64,000 nt of DNA from Clostridiaceae bacterium M8S5 (GCA_029227815.1 CP118523.1:1984001-2048000), one strand, 5' to 3'. Shown: positions 46,171-55,199, counted from the first letter of the stretch. The notes: a model not told the origin generated them from the sequence alone. Numbers and translations are program-made.

Positions 46171-46178
46171 GTTAGGGA

Positions 46179-46991
46179 TTATTTGAGTTTTATATTAGAA
46201 TTATTGTTACAATTTTTAATAGTACATTTATAGAATTCTATAGTTCCAATGTTTTGCGATGTACTATTTATTGTAAAATTATCAATAGATGAGTGCCTAA
46301 TAAAATAGTTGAGCATTTTATACTTATTTGCATATATCATAATTTCTTTACCTGTTAAGTCTCTTAGATTTGCGCTGTAAGTTTTTTTTGCATCTGTAGT
46401 AATTATTTTTATTTTTTGTAGCTTACATTCTCTTATGTTTATATTTTCATTTTCAAACGTACTACCGTCAGCGATAAAACTTTCTCTGATGGATAGATTT
46501 TCTCCAATGCTTACAGAGTTATTAAGCATATTGCATTTTCTGAGAACTATATCCTTGCCTTCAATTGTTAGGATATTACATCCATAAGCTTTAATTAATT
46601 TACCATTTACAACTAATGAAATATTTCTAGGTACGTTGAGTTCAAAGTCATACACACCTATTTCTTTATATAGTCTTTTAAAATTAAATAGTTGCCATAA
46701 AGATACTTGCTTTTTATTTGTTGAAAGAGTACATTCTATAGTATTATTTTTAGCACTTATAGAATATTTCCTTTTTTGAGATATCAATAAATCATCAGGG
46801 ATAATTTCTATATAATTATTATCCCAAGCATTCAATTTGATTTTCATGTTTTTAAAGCCCAATAGCAAAGGCCTAGTAACATCAATATCATATTTGTGTG
46901 ATTTCATATAAAGCCCTCCATTTATATAAATACTTATTACAACAACAATCACAATAACAAAAAAAATAGTTAATAGTAATTTTTTTAACAT
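46179..46991 (-). CDS. Single-pass membrane protein under TetR control
   Basis: About 270 residues from the ATG after GGGGGG (46,991); the longer frame from 47,036 crosses the operator. One transmembrane helix (MLKKLLLTIFFVIVIVVVIS) and an outside part rich in beta strands (NISLVVNGKLIKAYGCNILT…), like DUF4097-type or pentapeptide-like stacks. No enzyme motif. Lies 66 bp below the TetR gene with a palindromic operator between them. Confidence 0.65.
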   Translation of the reverse strand: MLKKLLLTIFFVIVIVVVISIYINGGLYMKSHKYDIDVTRPLLLGFKNMKIKLNAWDNNYIEIIPDDLLISQKRKYSISAKNNTIECTLSTNKKQVSLWQLFNFKRLYKEIGVYDFELNVPRNISLVVNGKLIKAYGCNILTIEGKDIVLRKCNMLNNSVSIGENLSIRESFIADGSTFENENINIRECKLQKIKIITTDAKKTYSANLRDLTGKEIMIYANKYKMLNYFIRHSSIDNFTINSTSQNIGTIEFYKCTIKNCNNNSNIKLK

Positions 46992-47010
46992 ATTTACCCC
47001 CCGTGATTTT

Positions 47011-47034
47011 GAATGAATAAAATAATATTCATTC
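47011..47034. promoter_or_regulatory. TetR operator, downstream copy
   Basis: Near-perfect 24-bp palindrome with arms GAATGAATA and ATATTCATTC, the exact reverse complement of the site at 47,642-47,665. It sits just above the ATG of the membrane protein gene. Confidence 0.75.
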
Positions 47035-47056
47035 ATATTGATTTAAAAAAAATACT

Positions 47057-47635
47057 TTAAGTTTTTAATTTTTCGGCAATAGATTCAATAATAAAATTAA
47101 GTAATTGAGGAAAATGATCTTTGCCAATATCTTCTTTATGAGCGTAAACATAAAAGATTGAATTAATAAGAGCTATAAACATATAAAAGTCTATGTCTTT
47201 TATTTTGTCCTCTGATTTACCTTTTTCTAAAAATGGATTAAATAATTCATAACAATATTCAAAGTGTTTTTGGTCAACTTCTGGTTTTATTTTCTTTATT
47301 ATTTTGTTGAACTGCTCTCTATCGAAAAATACTTTTAATATAGGATTTGTATCCATAAAACTAATCATATTATGTAATATTTTAATGATATTTTTTATTG
47401 GATCCTCATTGTGGTCTATTAGTAAAGATAATTTTTTTTGCATTATTTTGTTTTCTTCTAAATATATAGATAGAAATAACTCTTCTTTAGAAGAAAAATA
47501 TTTATAAAAGCTACCAGTAGCTATCCCTGTTTTTTTAGTTATATCACTTATACTTGTTTTCTTGTAACCATTTAAAGAAAATAGTTCTTTTCCTATCTTG
47601 ACTATTTGGTTTTGTATATCTATTAATATCACCAC
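47057..47635 (-). CDS. TetR-family repressor
   Basis: 192 residues from GTG. N-terminal helix-turn-helix KTSISDITKKTGIATGSFYKYFSSKEELF is the TetR signature; the rest is a helical ligand domain (as in FadR-like members). Matching palindromes flank the gene, so it should repress itself and the membrane protein gene below. Confidence 0.88.
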   Translation of the reverse strand: MVILIDIQNQIVKIGKELFSLNGYKKTSISDITKKTGIATGSFYKYFSSKEELFLSIYLEENKIMQKKLSLLIDHNEDPIKNIIKILHNMISFMDTNPILKVFFDREQFNKIIKKIKPEVDQKHFEYCYELFNPFLEKGKSEDKIKDIDFYMFIALINSIFYVYAHKEDIGKDHFPQLLNFIIESIAEKLKT

Positions 47636-47641
47636 CTTTAA

Positions 47642-47665
47642 GAATGAATATTATTTTATTCATTC
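47642..47665. promoter_or_regulatory. TetR operator, upstream copy
   Basis: Palindrome with arms GAATGAATAT and ATTCATTC, identical to the complement of 47,011-47,034, seven bases above the TetR start. Confidence 0.75.
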
Positions 47666-47699
47666 ATATTATAACATCTATGTTTGACAATGTAAATAG

Positions 47700-48266
47700 T
47701 TACTTTCTTTTTTCTATAACAATGAGTATAGGAGGATTATTTGCTTGATTAATGAAATCCATTTTTACTATATTATATTCTTTCTGAGGCAAACTGCTCA
47801 AATAGTCCTCTACAGCTTTTTTTTCCTCTATTCCTCCATTGTGACCATAATAAATAGATATAGTAACGATACCATTTGCATTTAACTTATTGAGACATAG
47901 TTCAAGTGCTTTGATAGTGGAGGAAGGCTTAGTGACTATTGTATGATCACCTGAAGGGAGATAACCTAGATTAAATACTGCAAAGTCTATATTGCTTTCT
48001 ATGTATGTATCTATGTTTTCATGTGTATCGTTTATTAACACAACAGTGTCTAAAAGATTATGAGTTAAAAGCTTTTCTCTTGTTTTTTCTATTGCTACTA
48101 TTTGTATGTCAAATGAATATACTTTCCCTTGATCTTTGACTAGCTTTGCTAATTGCAGTGTATCATTGCCATTGCCCATAGTTGCATCTACAACTAGACT
48201 ATTTGGTTTTATATTATTAGACATTACTAGTTTAGCTATAGATGTTGCATTATTGAACTTTTCCAT
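47700..48266 (-). CDS. mnmM: MnmM-like tRNA wobble-uridine methyltransferase
   Basis: About 188 residues from ATG 48,266. VVDATMGNGNDTLQLA binds SAM; FNLGYLPSGDHTIVTKP and YYGHNGGIEEKKAV are hallmarks of the YtqB/MnmM family (PF06962). In Bacillus this enzyme methylates the 5-aminomethyl group of 2-thiouridine in tRNA anticodons. The stop of the acetyltransferase gene ends just before this ATG. Confidence 0.8.
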   Translation of the reverse strand: MEKFNNATSIAKLVMSNNIKPNSLVVDATMGNGNDTLQLAKLVKDQGKVYSFDIQIVAIEKTREKLLTHNLLDTVVLINDTHENIDTYIESNIDFAVFNLGYLPSGDHTIVTKPSSTIKALELCLNKLNANGIVTISIYYGHNGGIEEKKAVEDYLSSLPQKEYNIVKMDFINQANNPPILIVIEKRK

Positions 48267-48267
48267 G

Positions 48268-48663
48268 TTATTTGTCCCCACATTTTGTTTTTGTAAAAAA
48301 ACTATTTATATCACACAGATTATCCTCATCACAGTTAAAAAAACCTTCTTTAATCAAAAATTCACTTTTGTTATCACAGTATATTTTTATTAGCCCTTTG
48401 CTTAATGCATAGTTAAGAGATGCTCTTAAAAGGCCATCTCCTATTCTATTTCCTCTATATTCTTTTATTATATATATTTTTTCTAGGATAGCTAGTTCAT
48501 CCTGTATATTTATGATACATGTTCCTAATAATCTACTATTTTCTTTTATTATATAAACTATATCTTTTTTGCTTGAATCCATGTTTTGGTTTAACTCTGC
48601 TTTGTAAAATTCATCTATTTGTTTAAATTCACTGTTGTTTTTTGCTAATTTGCTGATTATCAT
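48268..48663 (-). CDS. GNAT-family N-acetyltransferase
   Basis: 131 residues with the acetyl-CoA loop EYRGNRIGDGLLRASLNYA and preceding strands (LGTCIINIQDELAILEKIYI). Substrate unknown. Between the pseudouridine synthase and mnmM genes in one operon; gaps of 12 bp and about 1 bp. Confidence 0.85.
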   Translation of the reverse strand: MIISKLAKNNSEFKQIDEFYKAELNQNMDSSKKDIVYIIKENSRLLGTCIINIQDELAILEKIYIIKEYRGNRIGDGLLRASLNYALSKGLIKIYCDNKSEFLIKEGFFNCDEDNLCDINSFFTKTKCGDK

Positions 48664-48675
48664 ATTAACACCTCT

Positions 48676-49383
48676 TTATAATTGCTCTAAATATCTAAGT
48701 TCTTTATCTGTTAAAAAGCGCCATTCGCCTAGTTCTAAGTTACCAATATGAATATCACCAACGCTTACTCTCTTAAGTTTTTTTACTGGATGATTTATTG
48801 CTTCGCACATTTTTCTAACTTGTCTATTTCTACCTTCTTTGATTTGGATTTCTAATACTGAATTCTTTTCTTTTGTTTCTATAATTTTAATTTTAGCTTT
48901 AGATGTTGTATAATTGTCTATTTTCAAACCGGTTTTGAATTTTTTCATTTCTTGCTCTGTAGGTATTCCTTTGACTTTTGCTATGTATTTTTTCCAGATG
49001 TTATGCTTTGGATGAGTAAGTTTGTAAGTGAGCTGCCCATCATTTGTAAGTAATAATAAACCAGATGTATTGTAATCTAGTCTTCCAACTGGATATATTC
49101 TTTTTTCTATCAAATCAATCAAATCAAGAACTGTTGGTCTATCAAATTGGTCTGAAGCACTAGTTATATATTTTTCTGGTTTATTAAGCATTATATAAAC
49201 TTTTTCCTCGTATATAATGTCCTTATTATTTACTGATACCTTGTCTGTTTGAGGATTTATTTTTGTCCCTAGTGTGGTTACAGTTTCTCCATTTACTTTT
49301 ACTTTGCCATCTATTATCAATTGTTCACTCTTTCTTCTTGAAGCTATACCACAAAGAGCTAAATATTTTTGTAATCTCATCAT
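48676..49383 (-). CDS. rluB: rRNA pseudouridine synthase, RluB/RsuA family
   Basis: 235 residues. N-terminal S4 RNA-binding domain (RLQKYLALCGIASRRKSEQL) and catalytic loop GRLDYNTSGLLLLTNDG with the essential Asp; KEGRNRQVRKMCEA near the end is family-typical. Makes pseudouridine in rRNA (23S for RluB, 16S for RsuA; I favour RluB by Firmicute convention). First gene of the operon with the acetyltransferase and mnmM. Confidence 0.9.
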   Translation of the reverse strand: MMRLQKYLALCGIASRRKSEQLIIDGKVKVNGETVTTLGTKINPQTDKVSVNNKDIIYEEKVYIMLNKPEKYITSASDQFDRPTVLDLIDLIEKRIYPVGRLDYNTSGLLLLTNDGQLTYKLTHPKHNIWKKYIAKVKGIPTEQEMKKFKTGLKIDNYTTSKAKIKIIETKEKNSVLEIQIKEGRNRQVRKMCEAINHPVKKLKRVSVGDIHIGNLELGEWRFLTDKELRYLEQL

Positions 49384-49440
49384 TAGTTTATCACCTCTAA
49401 ATTATTTATATAGTTATATTATCTACAATACAGCTAAGTT

Positions 49441-49539
49441 TTATTTTTTACGTATTTTATCTGTTAGAGTTTTACCTATATAAAAAGCTAAACTAAATGC
49501 AATTCCTAAGATTACAGCGTTTATAATTAATGTTTTCAT
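49441..49539 (-). CDS. 32-residue membrane peptide
   Basis: A tiny gene with a good GGAGG site: one hydrophobic helix (LIINAVILGIAFSLAFYIG) and a basic tail KIRKK. Resembles other single-helix Firmicute micropeptides. No family known to me. Confidence 0.5.
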   Translation of the reverse strand: MKTLIINAVILGIAFSLAFYIGKTLTDKIRKK

Positions 49540-49626
49540 ATATAATCCTCCCATAAATAAATACCATTAATAGCATATCATTTTTTTTATTTTTAGTACA
49601 TAGTATTTATAGATTTTAGGTAAAAA

Positions 49627-49660
49627 CGCAAAGAAACTGTCTCAACAAAACTTGAAACAG
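49627..49660 (-). terminator. Rho-independent terminator of the hydrolase operon
   Basis: Stem CTGTTTCAA with TTGAGACAG (minus strand) followed by TTTCTTT, below the alpha/beta hydrolase gene. Confidence 0.7.
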
Positions 49661-49704
49661 CTTATATATCAATAAAAGTAGATAATCTTAATATTAATAC
49701 AATA

Positions 49705-50490
49705 CTAAATATCTAATTCTTTAAATAATATATCATAAAATTTATCTTTTGCTTGTCTTTCTATCCAAGGAGTATGACCACAGTTTTTTAACTCATAAAA
49801 CCTAAAATTCTTGATTATTTTAGTCAAGGAATCTCTAATACCTTCAATAGGATGAGAGTCATAATCTCCATGTATTGCAACTACTTCACAATTGATGTTT
49901 TCTCCCATTAGATACATTTCACCACTTTTTCTTAATGCATGAGCTTCTGACCATACTTTAGAAAATATTTCATAACTTAGGATATGGTCTTCTTGATTAA
50001 TTTCAATGGCATCATATGAATCTAATTTCTCCATTAATGCTCCAAATTTTCCAAATATGGCGTCCATATCATCATTTTTATTCGGATTGGAAAACTTACT
50101 TCTTAGAATTGATAAATCTTCTCTATCTTGGGGAGACAATTTTTCTTCTCTAGATTTACATAAGTCTGGAAAGAATTTTTCTTCAACTGCTCCACTTGCT
50201 ACCATTATTACTTTATTTACGAGATGGTCATAACGAGCTGTAAACATATAGATTAACATTGATCCCCATGAATGACCAATTAGTGTGATAGGTGAATCTG
50301 TATTTTTTTCAATGATTTCTTTTAGCTCTTGAATCTGCCCCTCTACAGACATTGCAGTTTGAAGAGGTTCAAGTATACCAATTTTTTGAGATAGCTCTAA
50401 AGCAACTGGTTTCATGCTCCCAGCAGCTCCTGGACCACCATGTATAACAGCAACTTTAAAAGGTTTATCTCCGTATTTTCTCAAGTTCAT
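49705..50490 (-). CDS. Alpha/beta hydrolase
   Basis: 261 residues. VIHGGPGAAGS forms the oxyanion region, nucleophile Ser in LIGHSWGSM, acid in AIHGDYDSHP, catalytic His in NCGHTPWIERQ. Proline iminopeptidase-like fold; substrate unknown. Forms an operon with the MerR gene 36 bp above. Confidence 0.85.
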   Translation of the reverse strand: MNLRKYGDKPFKVAVIHGGPGAAGSMKPVALELSQKIGILEPLQTAMSVEGQIQELKEIIEKNTDSPITLIGHSWGSMLIYMFTARYDHLVNKVIMVASGAVEEKFFPDLCKSREEKLSPQDREDLSILRSKFSNPNKNDDMDAIFGKFGALMEKLDSYDAIEINQEDHILSYEIFSKVWSEAHALRKSGEMYLMGENINCEVVAIHGDYDSHPIEGIRDSLTKIIKNFRFYELKNCGHTPWIERQAKDKFYDILFKELDI

Positions 50491-50526
50491 ATTATCATCT
50501 CCTAAGTTTTATATGATGCTATACTG

Positions 50527-50904
50527 CTATTTTTGTATGCTATCTTCCTGTTCTCTAATTTTTTTCTCATAGAATGCAATCTTTTTATCTAAAAATGAAA
50601 TACTTTCCTGCAATTCTTGTAATTCGTTTGCTAGTTTTTCACGGCATCTTTTTGTTACGGCTAAACGTTCTCTAAAATCCTCATTTTTAGTATAGTAAAG
50701 ATTTGCATATTCCATTATTTCAGATAGAGTTAATCTTGAATTTTTCATAGCTGACAAAAATGCAATCCATTTCAAGTCGTCATCTGAATAGTCACGTAAT
50801 CCTTGCTCATCACGTTTAATATTTCGTATTGCATTTTGTTTTTCATAATATCTCAACGCAGAAATTGATATGCCTGATATTTTAGATACTTCACTTATTT
50901 TCAT
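50527..50904 (-). CDS. MerR-family transcriptional regulator
   Basis: 125 residues: winged helix KISEVSKISGISISALRYYEKQNAI and a coiled-coil dimer helix (near 75-118) with no metal-binding cysteines, so a small-molecule or stress sensor. Likely controls itself and the hydrolase through the promoter at 50,922-50,952. Confidence 0.9.
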   Translation of the reverse strand: MKISEVSKISGISISALRYYEKQNAIRNIKRDEQGLRDYSDDDLKWIAFLSAMKNSRLTLSEIMEYANLYYTKNEDFRERLAVTKRCREKLANELQELQESISFLDKKIAFYEKKIREQEDSIQK

Positions 50905-50921
50905 CTTTTCCTCCTAAAATT

Positions 50922-50952
50922 ATAATACAGCCTAAAGTATGGTTTAGGTCAA
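50922..50952 (-). promoter_or_regulatory. MerR-type promoter with 19-bp spacer
   Basis: Minus strand TTGACC, 19 bases, TATTAT. The spacer holds the palindrome CCTAAA-N6-TTTAGG (50,931-50,948). An overlong spacer carrying a palindrome is the hallmark of promoters that MerR regulators untwist. Confidence 0.75.
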
Positions 50953-51112
50953 GTATTTAATAGTTAGATATTTTTGTATCTTTTATTTTATTTGTACAGC
51001 TTTTTACAGTCGATAAAAATTATTATATTATATTTTTTGTTATTATCATTGGTGAATTTAATTAGTTGATATTATCTATATGATATCATATGGTGTATAA
51101 ACTATTTTAAAA

Positions 51113-51146
51113 AAGCACCTCACATTTGATTAAATGTGAGGTGCTT
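51113..51146. terminator. Terminator below the first small peptide gene
   Basis: AAGCACCTCACATTT…AAATGTGAGGTGCTT, a long perfect stem. The surrounding 50,953-51,182 holds no gene. Confidence 0.75.
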
Positions 51147-51182
51147 AATATTAACTCGAATTATTATAATTGCTATATCTAA

Positions 51183-51308
51183 TTATCCCATATAAACATG
51201 TATTTGGTCATTCTTAAAATCCTTATAACCATCAGTACAATGACAATTACAAGAAAGATTAACCAATAAAGTTGACTGTTGCGTTGGTGTTTTCTTTAAA
51301 GTTTTCAT
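51183..51308 (-). CDS. Small Cys-rich peptide (RiPP precursor-like) 1
   Basis: 41 residues: MKTLKKTPT… leader, core LSCNCHCTDGYKDFKNDQ. Strong GAGGAGG site. Alternating cysteines after a Lys-rich leader recall CLI_3235-family clostridial bacteriocin precursors. Near-paralog of the next gene (shared CTDGYKDFKN). Own sigma-H-like promoter and terminator. No maturase or exporter beside it. Confidence 0.7.
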   Translation of the reverse strand: MKTLKKTPTQQSTLLVNLSCNCHCTDGYKDFKNDQIHVYMG

Positions 51309-51347
51309 GATATCCCCTCCTCGTGTGTTATATGTTATAATTTATAC

Positions 51348-51374
51348 ATTCTATAAATATACAAAAAAACCTTT
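51348..51374 (-). promoter_or_regulatory. Sigma-H-like promoter of peptide 1
   Basis: Minus strand AAAGG, 14 bases, TATAGAAT, 40 bp above the ATG. Fits the sigma-H pattern (AGGAWWW … RNNGAAT) loosely at -35 and well at -10. Confidence 0.65.
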
Positions 51375-51559
51375 ATAATCCATATTAAGAATTTGTAATA
51401 TTTTATCAATGATTTGTATATTATTGCCTTTTTCATAGTATAATTTGAACTTAGTTTTTTGGTAGTAGAAACTGCATAGGAGGGTGTAATTTTCAATGAT
51501 TAATACGATGTTTTATTGTTAATGATTTAGTTTTATTATGCTAATTAATTGTTTACGAC

Positions 51560-51688
51560 TTATGAATTAAAACTAATATATATTTGATTATTTTTAAAAT
51601 CTTTGTAACCATCAGTACAATTACAATTGCAGGACGAACAAATTAATAAAGTTGAATGAAGTTTTAAGCTTTTCTTTAAAGATTTCAT
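51560..51688 (-). CDS. Small Cys-rich peptide (RiPP precursor-like) 2
   Basis: 42 residues: leader MKSLKKSLKLHSTLL, core CSSCNCNCTDGYKDFKNNQ, AGGAGG site. Clearly a duplicate of peptide 1 with a partly different cysteine pattern. A good sigma-H-like site is not obvious upstream. Confidence 0.7.
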   Translation of the reverse strand: MKSLKKSLKLHSTLLICSSCNCNCTDGYKDFKNNQIYISFNS

Positions 51689-51821
51689 ACTGTACCTCCT
51701 TTCTTATTTAGTAGTTGTTATTTCTATAGTACTGATTATGAAATGTATAATTGTTAATACACTAAAACCTTGTACATGACAATAATCCCCCAATCTAGTA
51801 TTGAGAGATTATTATACTTGT

Positions 51822-51968
51822 TTAGCTATTCCCCCAATTATAATTGGTCAATGCGTTTCGACCTTGTCTGAACTCAAAGATTTCACCTTTACAATCACAA
51901 CTACAACGACATATGGTATAAATATCTATTGTACCATTTTTTACACATTGTTTTTTTAAAGTTTTCAT
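51822..51968 (-). CDS. Small Cys-rich peptide (RiPP precursor-like) 3
   Basis: 48 residues: leader MKTLKKQCVKNGTIDIYT, core CRCSCDCKGEIFEFRQGR. The NGTIDIYTI segment before the cysteines is close to the conserved leader end of CLI_3235-type precursors. Strong AAGGAGG site, sigma-H-like promoter at 52,007. Confidence 0.72.
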   Translation of the reverse strand: MKTLKKQCVKNGTIDIYTICRCSCDCKGEIFEFRQGRNALTNYNWGNS

Positions 51969-52006
51969 ATAACAAACCTCCTTTTGGAATTATATGTAAA
52001 TATATA

Positions 52007-52034
52007 ATTCGATAGAGGTTTGTTGATTTCCTTT
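52007..52034 (-). promoter_or_regulatory. Sigma-H-like promoter of peptide 3
   Basis: Minus strand AAAGGAAAT … TATCGAAT (AAAGG, 15 bases, TATCGAAT). The best match of the set to the sigma-H consensus; 39 bp above the ATG. Confidence 0.75.
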
Positions 52035-52236
52035 ATTTAACAAAAAATATTCATTTTTTTCTTGAGTCATTGTATAAATTCTATAGTGTTCTTCCACATA
52101 TTACTTTTATAGCGGTTTCATTGCTACTTTATTTGTTACATTTAGCTAATTGATTACAGGTCATTTATTATTTGCAACTCCTACTCTGCCAGTAATAACT
52201 ATTATCTGTAACATAACTAACATAGAGCTGAGCTAT

Positions 52237-52317
52237 TTAAAATTTTACAGCTACTTCTACCGTTGGACACATTGGATAAGTGCTTTTTTTATACTTTAAG
52301 AATTTTTTTAATTTCAT
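52237..52317 (-). CDS. Small peptide of the K(R/K)FLxY family 1
   Basis: 26 residues, MKLKKFLKYKKSTYPMCPTV then EVAVKF, with an AGGAGG site. It shares the opening pattern MxLK(R/K)FLxYxxK with the peptides at 60,522 and 61,817, followed by Pro and one Cys. Promoter-like site at 52,381. Function unknown; signal or precursor peptide. Confidence 0.6.
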   Translation of the reverse strand: MKLKKFLKYKKSTYPMCPTVEVAVKF

Positions 52318-52380
52318 ACTTTTCCTCCTATTTTAAATTTTTATTATGTCATTACCTCTATTTAAATATCTGATTATAGA

Positions 52381-52407
52381 GTTCGACATAATTACATCAC
52401 TTCCTTT
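52381..52407 (-). promoter_or_regulatory. Weak sigma-H-like promoter
   Basis: AAAGG, 14 bases, TGTCGAAC on the minus strand: a degenerate member of the set, 64 bp above the 26-residue peptide gene. Confidence 0.45.
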
Positions 52408-52529
52408 ATTTTACATTTATTATATAATTTTAATAACGTAAAGAAGTTATAAACTGAGTGTTAAAATAACTAGTAATTTCCTATAGCTATAAACTACTTT
52501 TTAATTTTATAGAGACTATTGATAGTTAT

Positions 52530-52566
52530 AAAAAAGAGCTGTAAGAAAAATATCTCAAGCTCTTTT
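52530..52566 (-). terminator. Terminator below the 52598 gene
   Basis: AAAAGAGCT … AGCTCTTTTTT on the minus strand. Confidence 0.7.
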
Positions 52567-52597
52567 AGTTTTAGATATAATAAACCCAGGTTAATTT

Positions 52598-53008
52598 TTA
52601 GTGAGTAAAATATTTTATTGTTCCATCATAGTACATTCTATTATATGAAGGAGTTATTAAGTATCGTAATTCATCGTTTTGAAGATATTTAGGAGAACTT
52701 AATGTTACATAGCCGCCATTTGACGTCAGTCTGTCTGTTGCTGTAGCAATGGTTTTGAAAATCCATTTACCCGAAGATGGATCATAGTCTTTAACCTGCA
52801 TTTCTACTTTTACTACATCACCAACTCTTCCAGTAATTCTAAGAGTAAGATAAGGCATACCAGACGTTTTTACTACAGGCGTAATATACGCATTATGAAA
52901 TGTACTGCTTCCTGAGAATTTTAATGTGTGCCAAGTACCTGCAAAACAAACTGTACTTAAAACTAAAATTACCAATGTTACTACTACAATTTTACTGGTT
53001 TTTCTCAT
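52598..53008 (-). CDS. Secreted beta-rich protein
   Basis: 136 residues with a classical signal peptide (RKTSKIVVVTLVILVLSTV, cleavage near CFA-G) and a beta-strand-rich exported domain (YLTLRITGRVGDVVKVEMQV). No catalytic motif. Monocistronic with its own terminator. Family not recognised. Confidence 0.75.
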   Translation of the reverse strand: MRKTSKIVVVTLVILVLSTVCFAGTWHTLKFSGSSTFHNAYITPVVKTSGMPYLTLRITGRVGDVVKVEMQVKDYDPSSGKWIFKTIATATDRLTSNGGYVTLSSPKYLQNDELRYLITPSYNRMYYDGTIKYFTH

Positions 53009-53520
53009 TAAATCACCTCTTCTAATTAGATTATATTAAAACAATAACATTAATACCAAATATTGTCAATATAGACTTGCCGAATAATTGATTAATACTA
53101 GGTATCCATAAAATATAATCTAATATAAATCTACCTATGTTTGTCTCATTATTACATGCTATTACTGATAAGTTAAGTTTCAATTTATTAATCTCGATAA
53201 TAATCTAGTGAGTATGGCATAGTTTAGGGTTCTTGACGTTGTTATAGTAAGTGCTACTATAATAACAATTATCTATAAATTCACTAATATCATATATACA
53301 TCCCTTTTTGTACTACATTATATAAATTCAAAATTATTGCTCTATAATAATCATTTGGTTGGTTTATGGGCTAAGAAAATAATAACCCTTGCGAGTTATT
53401 ATAATCTTTTAGGATGTACTTAATTATCTTTATAACTATAAAATATTTTTATTGTTATATCTTTTTCAATACACTAAGATTTGTATTTTCTCCTATTTAT
53501 TTGCGCTATACTTGTAGATA
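53009..53520. other. Gene-free stretch
   Basis: Apart from the peptide terminator AATAATAACCCTTGCGAGTT… at 53,378-53,402, I see nothing coding here. Confidence 0.55.
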
Positions 53521-53658
53521 TTATTTATGATACCAATAGGAAGCTTTTGTGTCATACTGGAATGTTTCGTCATCATTAACTCTAGGACAAAGACCACAAG
53601 CGCACAAATAAAGCATTAATGGTGTACCTATATCTATTTTCTTCTTTAGATTTTTCAT
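53521..53658 (-). CDS. Small Cys-rich peptide (RiPP precursor-like) 4
   Basis: 45 residues: leader MKNLKKKIDIGTPLMLY, core LCACGLCPRVNDDETF, aromatic tail YWYHK; site GGAGG. CAC-type core after a Lys-rich leader resembles CLI_3235-family precursors. Sigma-H-like promoter above and a conserved terminator below. Confidence 0.7.
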   Translation of the reverse strand: MKNLKKKIDIGTPLMLYLCACGLCPRVNDDETFQYDTKASYWYHK

Positions 53659-53712
53659 AAAATTCCTCCTCTCTTATTTATTTTATAAATTAATTATGTA
53701 TATATTTACCAT

Positions 53713-53739
53713 ATTCTATATATATAAGGAAATCCCTTT
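53713..53739 (-). promoter_or_regulatory. Sigma-H-like promoter of peptide 4
   Basis: Minus strand AAAGGGATT … TATAGAAT (AAAGG, 14 bases, TATAGAAT), 55 bp above the ATG. Confidence 0.7.
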
Positions 53740-53847
53740 ATCTTTTGGATAATAAAAATTTCTATATCTACTTCTATCACATCTATATAATAGTTTTTTT
53801 GACTTTTAGTATGATACTGTTTTTAAATTGACATTAAATTCTATGAA

Positions 53848-53882
53848 GTAAACAAAACAAATCCCCTAATATCCTTTGGATA
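53848..53882 (-). terminator. Terminator below the FAD oxidoreductase remnant
   Basis: AATCCCCAATATCC … GGATATTAGGGGATT on the minus strand, followed by TTGTTTT. Confidence 0.75.
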
Positions 53883-53895
53883 TTGGGGATTAAAA

Positions 53896-55150
53896 TCACA
53901 TCAACTTAGTATCATATATATTATTCAAGTTTATTTTCTCGATTTTGTTTTTTATTTCTTCTTTATCTATAGTGTAAAGTCCAAGTTCTTTCATTCTCTC
54001 AAAATATAGAGAACCAGAGAATGTGAATCGTTTTTTCTTACCGTCTTCAGTTTGGATCTGCTCGTTTGAATATGCTATTATGTCACCGCTAGCTATATTT
54101 CGAGGTAACTCTAAAAGTGGCATACCCAGATATAGCCTTACACTATTATGTCCTGCTAGTGAGCCAGTTACTATAGCTTCTGTATGTCCTACAAACAAAC
54201 CAGATTTTTCACCAGCACATAAAAGGTTATCTACTCCTATTACCTTCATTGAATTACTTCTTGGTGCTATTGAAAGATATCTCACTGAGTTGCCTATACT
54301 TCCTGCGTATGGATCAATATATCTTGCATTTTCTAGTCCTTTTATTCTTCTGAGTTTATTAAGTGGATAAAATGGAGTCATTAGTTTTGCATGACCTGTA
54401 TCTAAGAGTATGATATTTTCTGCAAAATCTTTCAAAGCATATTGCTGACATACTTTTAATTTTAACTTATCAAGTTTTATATCATCTTTTGGTATGGATA
54501 TTACAACTAGGCCATCTTTATCTAATTTTTCTCTTATTTCATCGCTTAGTGAATCTTTACTTAATTTACATGACCCACTAAATGCACCGTATGACCCATC
54601 ACCTCTTTGACCTAAAATATCTTCAATCCCTGCTTTACTACTAATACTTACTCGTGGCCCGAAAGAAGGACATCTTAATATACACATTGAGCAACCATTT
54701 CCGTATTTAAGGCAGTTACCCATAGGTCCTGTTGATCCTGTAGTTTCAATAAACATATCTCCATCTATAATCGTATCATCTGATAATACAATGCTAGTTA
54801 TTTTATTACAATCTTTGATTACATTTGTAGCTCTTTTCATGAGTTGTATGTTAATTCCCATATCTTTTAGAAGCCTTCTGATTTCTGGCTCTATAACTGT
54901 CACATCATACAATGAAGCATGTTTGTGACCTGGAAAATCAATATCCACATGTCTTGAGACTCTATCTGTTATATTAAAAAGCTCTCTAGCACCAAGGAAT
55001 ATACTCTCTTCAGATGCTGTGTATCTTCCGTTGTTTCTCATGATACCGCCAACATTACCTAAACCTAAGAGCATATCTGTTCTTTCAATTATTGTCACAT
55101 TTCCACCAGCTTTTTTTGCACAAATAGCAGCTGCACATACAGCCCAGTTT
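53896..55150 (-). pseudogene. FAD-dependent oxidoreductase lacking its N-terminus
   Basis: 400 residues can be read from 55,098. Upstream the frame continues as NWAVCAAAICAKKAGGNVTI, the remains of the dinucleotide-binding GxGxxG helix, but the first beta strand and its glycines are gone. The rest looks like a GidA-like oxidoreductase (GGIMRNNGRYTASEE; GVDNLLCAGEKSGLFVGHTEAIVTG; cysteines CSMCILRC). Without the nucleotide-binding strand it is unlikely to be active. I infer a 5' deletion or rearrangement. Confidence 0.7.
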
Positions 55151-55199
55151 AAACACCATCACAATAAACATGGTTTAAACCTAAAGCATATGCTAGTCT

